Shown here: positions 58,753-64,000 of the stretch, one piece after another
Layout: each line of letters starts with the position of its first letter
How positions within the stretch are numbered: position 1 is the stretch's first letter
Assembly (NCBI RefSeq): GCF_009389715.1
Contig: NC_052399.1
Span: forward strand, 24,251,146 to 24,315,145
Direction: 5' to 3'
Source of the DNA: Phoenix dactylifera
Taxonomy: Eukaryota > Streptophyta > Magnoliopsida > Arecales > Arecaceae
Length of the DNA: 64,000 nt
Program-made: the position numbers and the translations under genes
The notes under the pieces: generated by a model
Database searches by the model: none
What the model saw: the letters and a program-made list of their open reading frames with translations, nothing else
Told to the model about the DNA's origin: nothing

Positions 58753-61700
58753 GGCCGTGTTTTCTTTGATTTCCTGGAAGACTTGGAGCCTCGGTGGAGC
58801 GTCTCAAGGCCAGAAGAGGACGCGCACCAAGCTGGGTCACTCCATAGGCCCGTAGTAACTTATCCTGATATAAATACGAGCCTTAACCAGGGAGCATGCA
58901 AATAAGAAAATAATAGTATCAATTTATGGCCATAAGATCCTGTCGGAAATAGTTTATTGTGGAATATATTATATCTTTATATATAAAAAAGTATAATTAT
59001 TTGCAAAAGATCTATCAAAAAAAGTTTCCATAATATTTATTCATTTTATTGTTGAAAGGAATCACATCATAAATCTTGCCATGGACTTCTAAGAGATCTT
59101 AGAGTTGATGTGCAATACCTATTATTAACAGACAAGGACCTTAGTTATATGCTTAGAGTTATTTTGGCATGGTAGAATTATTTTGGTAGGGTAGTGGCGT
59201 GATATAGTTTTACGTATGTATGTATGTATATATGTGTGCGTGTTTGTATATATCTATGCATATCAACATGGACTGAGATATTTATATATATAGCTGAAAA
59301 AATAGGAAAAAAACAAAGATCTCTAAAGTCTTAGCAAATATCGTAGGAACCAAAAAATAGAATTTTTATGAATCAATAACTTCCACTCCAAATATTTATT
59401 TAAATATTTAGTATTTAAAATATAAAGTAATTTAGAATATATATGAAAGAATTTAGATTATCCAATATTGCAATCATAATATGTGAAGTATGATGAGTTG
59501 AGAATATGAATCAAAATATTAGGAGTCTCTATCAATCACAACCATCGCGCGTTTAGCACTAATCCTTCCCTTAAGTTTGTGCTTGAGTAATTTTATATTT
59601 TTGGGATGTTGGATTTCTTTCATATCCATGTGTTCCACATCAGGCATGATCATTCATTGTGGCCTATTGATCAAAATATATATAGAGCTAGTCTCAACCT
59701 AAATCAACCTATCAATCCCACTTATTGATAGTGTTGGATTGAAGTTTGAGAAATTTGGGTGGGCTTGAGTTGCTAAAGTCCAACCTGAAACTTCACCCTA
59801 GCAAAGTAAGGTATTGCCATAAAAATTATTTATAAGTAATATTTAATTGACGGATGAAATATTACATGAATACTTCATTTGGATGATCAATAAACAGTAC
59901 TGGATATACTTTCCATGTCAATCGTGACACTGAAAAGGTGTCTAGGAGTTCTTCAAGAAATTGCCCTAATGATCACAGTGTTTACCACCGAAAGAATTAA
60001 ATATTCTTAAGCATCAAAATGTTATTTATATCTAAGGGTTACGCATCGCACGTATATGACTAACATTGTGTATGGTGACTTGATACCTTGACTTCACAAT
60101 GACACTTGGTTGTGCTATCATATTTAACGGTCAATGCAGGCAATCCACCTTGAAAACCATCGTTAAGAGTTGAGATATGAACCATTGGTATATTTTGTGT
60201 TAGATTAGAAAGTTAATGTCATCGCATGTATGCAACTTGAACAATATCTAGATAATATCTTATGCTAGTTTGTAGAATTATGAATATCATTGCTTGACAT
60301 AATTTCTTATCATATGTTTGTGTATGTAATTTCGACCTTCTCGCATATTAGTTATCAGTTTCTAGGAATGCCTTCAACTTTATACAATGGGAAAAAGGTA
60401 GAACTTCCCCATGAGCAATAATAGTGTTCAAGAGGCTTTAAATTGGTTCAATGCAAATGCATCTGCAGTGGAGATCTCTTTTTGGTTCTCCAACGAAGAC
60501 CCTTTCATCTTGAAAGCATCCGCATCCAAACCTAGCAACCTATTAAGTGTTAACCCTAATCCCTTTCCATCACTAATTATCAATACATTCCAACAGGCTA
60601 AGTCAAACTAGGCCTAGCTAAAGCTCGGCCCATTTTACATTCAAACCAAGTTCATGCTCAAAAATACTTAATAAGCACGGTTTGTGAAGTAAAAAAATCA
60701 ACTCCAAAAGTTGCTAAGTTAAAATATCAAAATCTCATGTTAAAATAACCACTCCTCCCATACAAACTTGAATTTTTGTAGTCAACATTAAATACAATTG
60801 ACTAAGTCAATCACTTAAATCCATGCTCCCTATTCAACAAACAAAAATTATATGAGGCAGACACTAGAGAGAAAAATATAGAGCTGACTTCCTATTTTGC
60901 CAATTTTTTTTTAGTGCGCATCTTAAAGAAGAAACCCAAAAGTCATAGATTCCTTTTCTAACGGAGTTGTCAGATTCATAATTAAAAAAAAAAATTACAG
61001 TATATACTATATGGCCAAGTAATATATACTAAGCAAATTGGTTTTTTATCAAGTCAATACACATATCTAGATTAATTGATACAAAATTTATAGAACATGG
61101 TAATTACCAACACATAGTACATAGTCAGATGATAGCAAATTAGTCATTTAGCAACCCAATATACACTTTCAAGCAAATTAATACACAATTTTTAAAATAT
61201 CATGTTCAATAGAACATAGCCGATATATACACTCGTCGACTTTGTAATATATACTGTAAACTTATCTAATACACACCAAGCAGTGATCCAATACATATTT
61301 TCAGATAAATTTTCAAAATCTGTTTTTTACCAATACATACTTTATGGCCAGATAATTCACACCATGCAATTAATTATCTTGTATTTATTTATTTTTAAGT
61401 TACAAGATTGACGGATTCTATTAGTAGTAGAAGTCTTATTCTTATTTGATTTTGGATTTTCTATTTAACTTGAACGCTAGAAAAAAATGTGATAAAACAA
61501 AAATTCCATCCCATAAGATATTCCATGGTGCCCAGCTCATATGATCTTTGTTCTTGCTGCCTATCCTCAGCAGCGCACACTACACCAATTTATAAAAATT
61601 GTGACGTTTTTGTGGCAGCATATATTAAAAATACTCCTAATTTAAATTTTATCTAATATTTTATAATTTTTTGATGGAGTTGATGATCTAACATAATTGA

Positions 61701-61900
61701 GGACGTAGTGAGTAGAGATATTATAGGACTCTTAAGTTAGCATTTTGATTTCCATAGGACTCTTAAGTTAGGTAACCAGCCGGGAATTCGATCTCCATAG
61801 CAACAAAACAAAGTAAAACCATAGCATAGTACGCCTCTGTTGGATCAATATCCTCTTCGTCCTCATGCTAAATATCCTAATCCACATGCGAAGGTTGATC
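58753..61900. other. AT-rich gene-free region
   Basis: No gene was recognised. 60950-61380 consists of degenerate tandem-like words (AATATATAC, CCAATACATA, AGATAATT) suggesting an old satellite or retroelement remnant. The open frame at 60411-60611 has no known domain. Confidence 0.4.
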
Positions 61901-61914
61901 TTCCCTGGCCTGAT

Positions 61915-62115
61915 AGCCCCACGTCCTCATCAGGCTAATGGTTCAAATCCATTCAAATATAATCACAAACATCCGCGATACCATTTGTAACAACTTAGGA
62001 CCTCACCCAAAATAACTAATCGGAATATATTATTTGAATTCCTTAATCCTATATAAGTACCCAAAATCTATCCAGCGAATAACCGATGTGGGACTAAGCG
62101 CCCGCACGAGTCTCG
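61915..62115 (-). mobile_element. TRIM-like element fragment (LTR plus internal start)
   Basis: TGTAACAACTTAGGACCTCA (from 61987) through AACCGATGTGGGACTAAGCG...TCTCGCA is a diverged copy of the LTR-like block at 63772-63900. Immediately outside it, GATACCATT (about 61978-61986) resembles the complement of the Met-tRNA primer site TGGTATC. Beyond that, CCTCATCAGGCTAATGGTTC matches 63931-63951. The orientation is therefore minus. The partner LTR was not found nearby. Confidence 0.55.
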
Positions 62116-63771
62116 CATGATGAGCAACTGGATGAAGCTCTGTTAGAATGGAGGTCGTTCGGTAGCTCGAATGCTTCCTTGGGGCTCTGGTTTTGGGAAG
62201 GGAACTGGATGAAGTTCTTGGTCTTCTCGCTAGTCCTCATCGTCTCCGGCACGACCGGCGGTGGAGGCGGCTGACAGCATGCCCCCAGAGCCCAGAAGTT
62301 GTCGAAGATCGCGATCCACCAAGCATCGCGGGCGCTTGACGGGGCAACATACGTGAGGGACGGACGTTCTGGGGGGAAACGTAGCAACGGTAGCCATCTA
62401 GGAACTTCGCTGATTCCTTTGTTAGTTTCTTTCGATGTTCTTAGTTTTTCTCTTGAAGTTCTTAGTTCTTTCTCTTGTCTAGTTTATATGGATTTCAGCT
62501 GAATTCATCGACTTTGGCTACAAATGTGGAATGCAGGGAGAAGATACTGAATGGATGAAAGTGGTGCTTCGATGTCCCAATCCAATTCCTGATGGTTGGA
62601 TTAGAGTGTTCTCCCCTGCACAATTTAAGTAACTCGCTCAATATTTATTATCCTTTCGATTAAATAGGTTTGGAATTAATCTAGCAATCATGTAGAATAA
62701 GCGAACCTTGATAAATATGTTATCTTATGTTTAGTAAATGAGAAGGGTTATGCATTGTTTTTTATATGTCTCAGTTCATCTACTTGTCCTGCTGAGAATG
62801 GTAATAGGAGAGAGAGCAACATCCATTGAAATTCTCATCTCTTCCGCTTTTCAATGACTGGTCCAATCTTTGTAGCAGCAAGCTTCTTATCGAGCATGCA
62901 AAAGTGTGGCACAAAATCAAGAGATTGCCTCCATTTCTTTCTCACACATGATTTCAGCTGTGGCACGCCTTATGTTTAGCCCCGAACCCAGAACGTAACA
63001 GACGCAGATGCTGCACACCTGTATTGCGGACCATACAAGCATGCAAGGCTACTGATCCTATCAGGTATACTTTGGTTTTCAGCTGGTTATTGTATGGGGT
63101 GAGTGTATTACTTCTTCCTGCAGACATACTTTGGTACTTTTTGGTCTGCCGGGGCTGCTTTACCACGTCAGGTTCTGTGTTGCTAGAAAAGCTGAGTTTT
63201 TCTCTTTACTAGCCTTTCTCTGTGCCTTGGTTGCATGGTTCGACTGACTTTGTAGACAGGTGGGTGTGGGTCGGTTTTCCAAATTTCTGTTTCTAAAACC
63301 TATTCTAAACCAGGTTGCAGAATCTCTGTGTTCATTATGGAGACTTTGCAGATTTTCCTCAGGGTCAATTTCCCACCTTCCACATCAAGTGTTCTCCATG
63401 GAAGAGGCCCAAAGTTATTTTTCTTCAGCTGGTTACTTCTTACTCTGATTTCTTCCTCCCTGGTTACTTGTCTCTGTACTGGTTACACACCAAAGTTGTA
63501 TTTGCACTGGTGTTCATCCCTACTTTTGTTAGGTGCCAATCCCTCTTTGGTAGGCTTTTTTCCCCACTGTAATCCTCTAGCCATGCAATAAAGGCCCGGT
63601 GGATCTTACCTCGTTTTAACTTCGAAAAAGATATTCTCAGCTCCATAAGGGTGCAACAAGCTACAAGTGAAACAAATCTATTTATTTCTTATCTTCTCTT
63701 ATATACAACTTGTCTTTGAAATTTTAGTGTATATCCCAATCATGTGATTACTGTGGTCACCGCTAGTACTG
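62116..63771. other. Spacer between TRIM-like copies, with one exon-like stretch
   Basis: 62116-62400 is a GC-richer block with overlapping open frames on both strands and no known family. 62537-62628 is an exon-like stretch described under findings. 62700-63770 is T-rich DNA without recognised genes. Confidence 0.35.
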
Positions 63772-64000
63772 TAACACCCCAGGACCTCATCCAAAATGGT
63801 GAGCCGAAAAATATTATTTGGATTTTTTGATCCTATATAAGTAAGATCTACCTAACGAATAACCGATGTGGGACTAAACACGCCCTCACGGGTCCTCACA
63901 TACTTTCCTCGTTTAACTCATGAGGTCCTCGTCAGGCTAAGGGTTCAAATCTATTTAAATCTAATCACAAACACCACGATCGACTCGTGGTCAGTCTCAA
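63772..64000 (-). mobile_element. TRIM-like element, LTR and partial internal region, cut by window edge
   Basis: TGTAACACCCCAGGACCTCA...AACCGATGTGGGACT...GGGTCCTCACA (63772-63900) has TG...CA ends and about 129 bp. Internal sequence GAGGTCCTCGTCAGGCTAAG follows, also present in the copy near 61925. The second LTR would lie past the edge. The family is widely recognisable by the AACCGATGTGGGACT word. Non-coding. Confidence 0.55.

Noticed and set aside
62094..62387. 97-codon minus-strand frame (MLRFPPERPSLTYV...)
   Set aside because: Its C-terminus runs into the TRIM-like LTR, and no domain or splice-compatible exon was recognised. It could be a first exon but is not supported.
1..64000. CRISPR arrays, bacterial operons, integrated virus genomes or tRNA/rRNA genes
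   Set aside because: None was seen. Repeats are microsatellites, transposons or local duplications, and B-box-like words lack full tRNA folds.

Overview
This window looks like nuclear DNA of a flowering plant, most likely a monocot and possibly a palm (inference). The genes have introns with GT/AG borders, CpG- and GC-rich 5' exons followed by AT-rich introns, pyrimidine-rich leaders, telo-box promoter motifs, and plant-specific families (phytocyanin, F-box/LRR). Genes are sparse in AT-rich DNA full of decayed transposons. A run of exactly 100 N (54156-54255) marks an assembly gap, so order and distance across it are uncertain.

Layout. 1-409 (minus): N-terminus of a SWIM zinc-finger protein cut by the window edge. 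2408-9334 (plus): a three-exon nucleoporin NUP35 gene whose introns hold a dead RTE-type LINE and a non-autonomous hAT element. 11181-15605 (plus): a six-exon SDS22-like PP1 regulatory LRR gene whose last intron carries a TRIM retroelement in antisense. 18364-19244 (plus): a two-exon early nodulin-like phytocyanin gene. 19245-36000: a diverged segmental/tandem duplication. It holds five copies of a roughly 0.4-kb exon-like module, one pseudogene copy of the phytocyanin second exon, and several transposons present in one duplicate and absent from the other. 38891-39979 (plus): a single-exon F-box/LRR gene. 39980-58540: mostly gene-free, with MITE-like repeats, microsatellites, three GC-richer islands and a broken LINE. 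58544-58752 (minus): a possible first exon of a plastid-targeted protein. 58753-64000: AT-rich DNA with two copies of a TRIM-like LTR and one unidentified exon-like stretch.

The confident genes are unrelated housekeeping or signalling genes (nuclear pore, PP1 regulation, cell-surface arabinogalactan-type protein, SCF substrate adaptor). Nothing suggests they act together. I found no new molecular system. The most informative content is the phytocyanin-linked duplication, where paralogous empty sites let individual transposon insertions be recognised and ordered, and where some module copies have lost nearly all CpG while others keep it.
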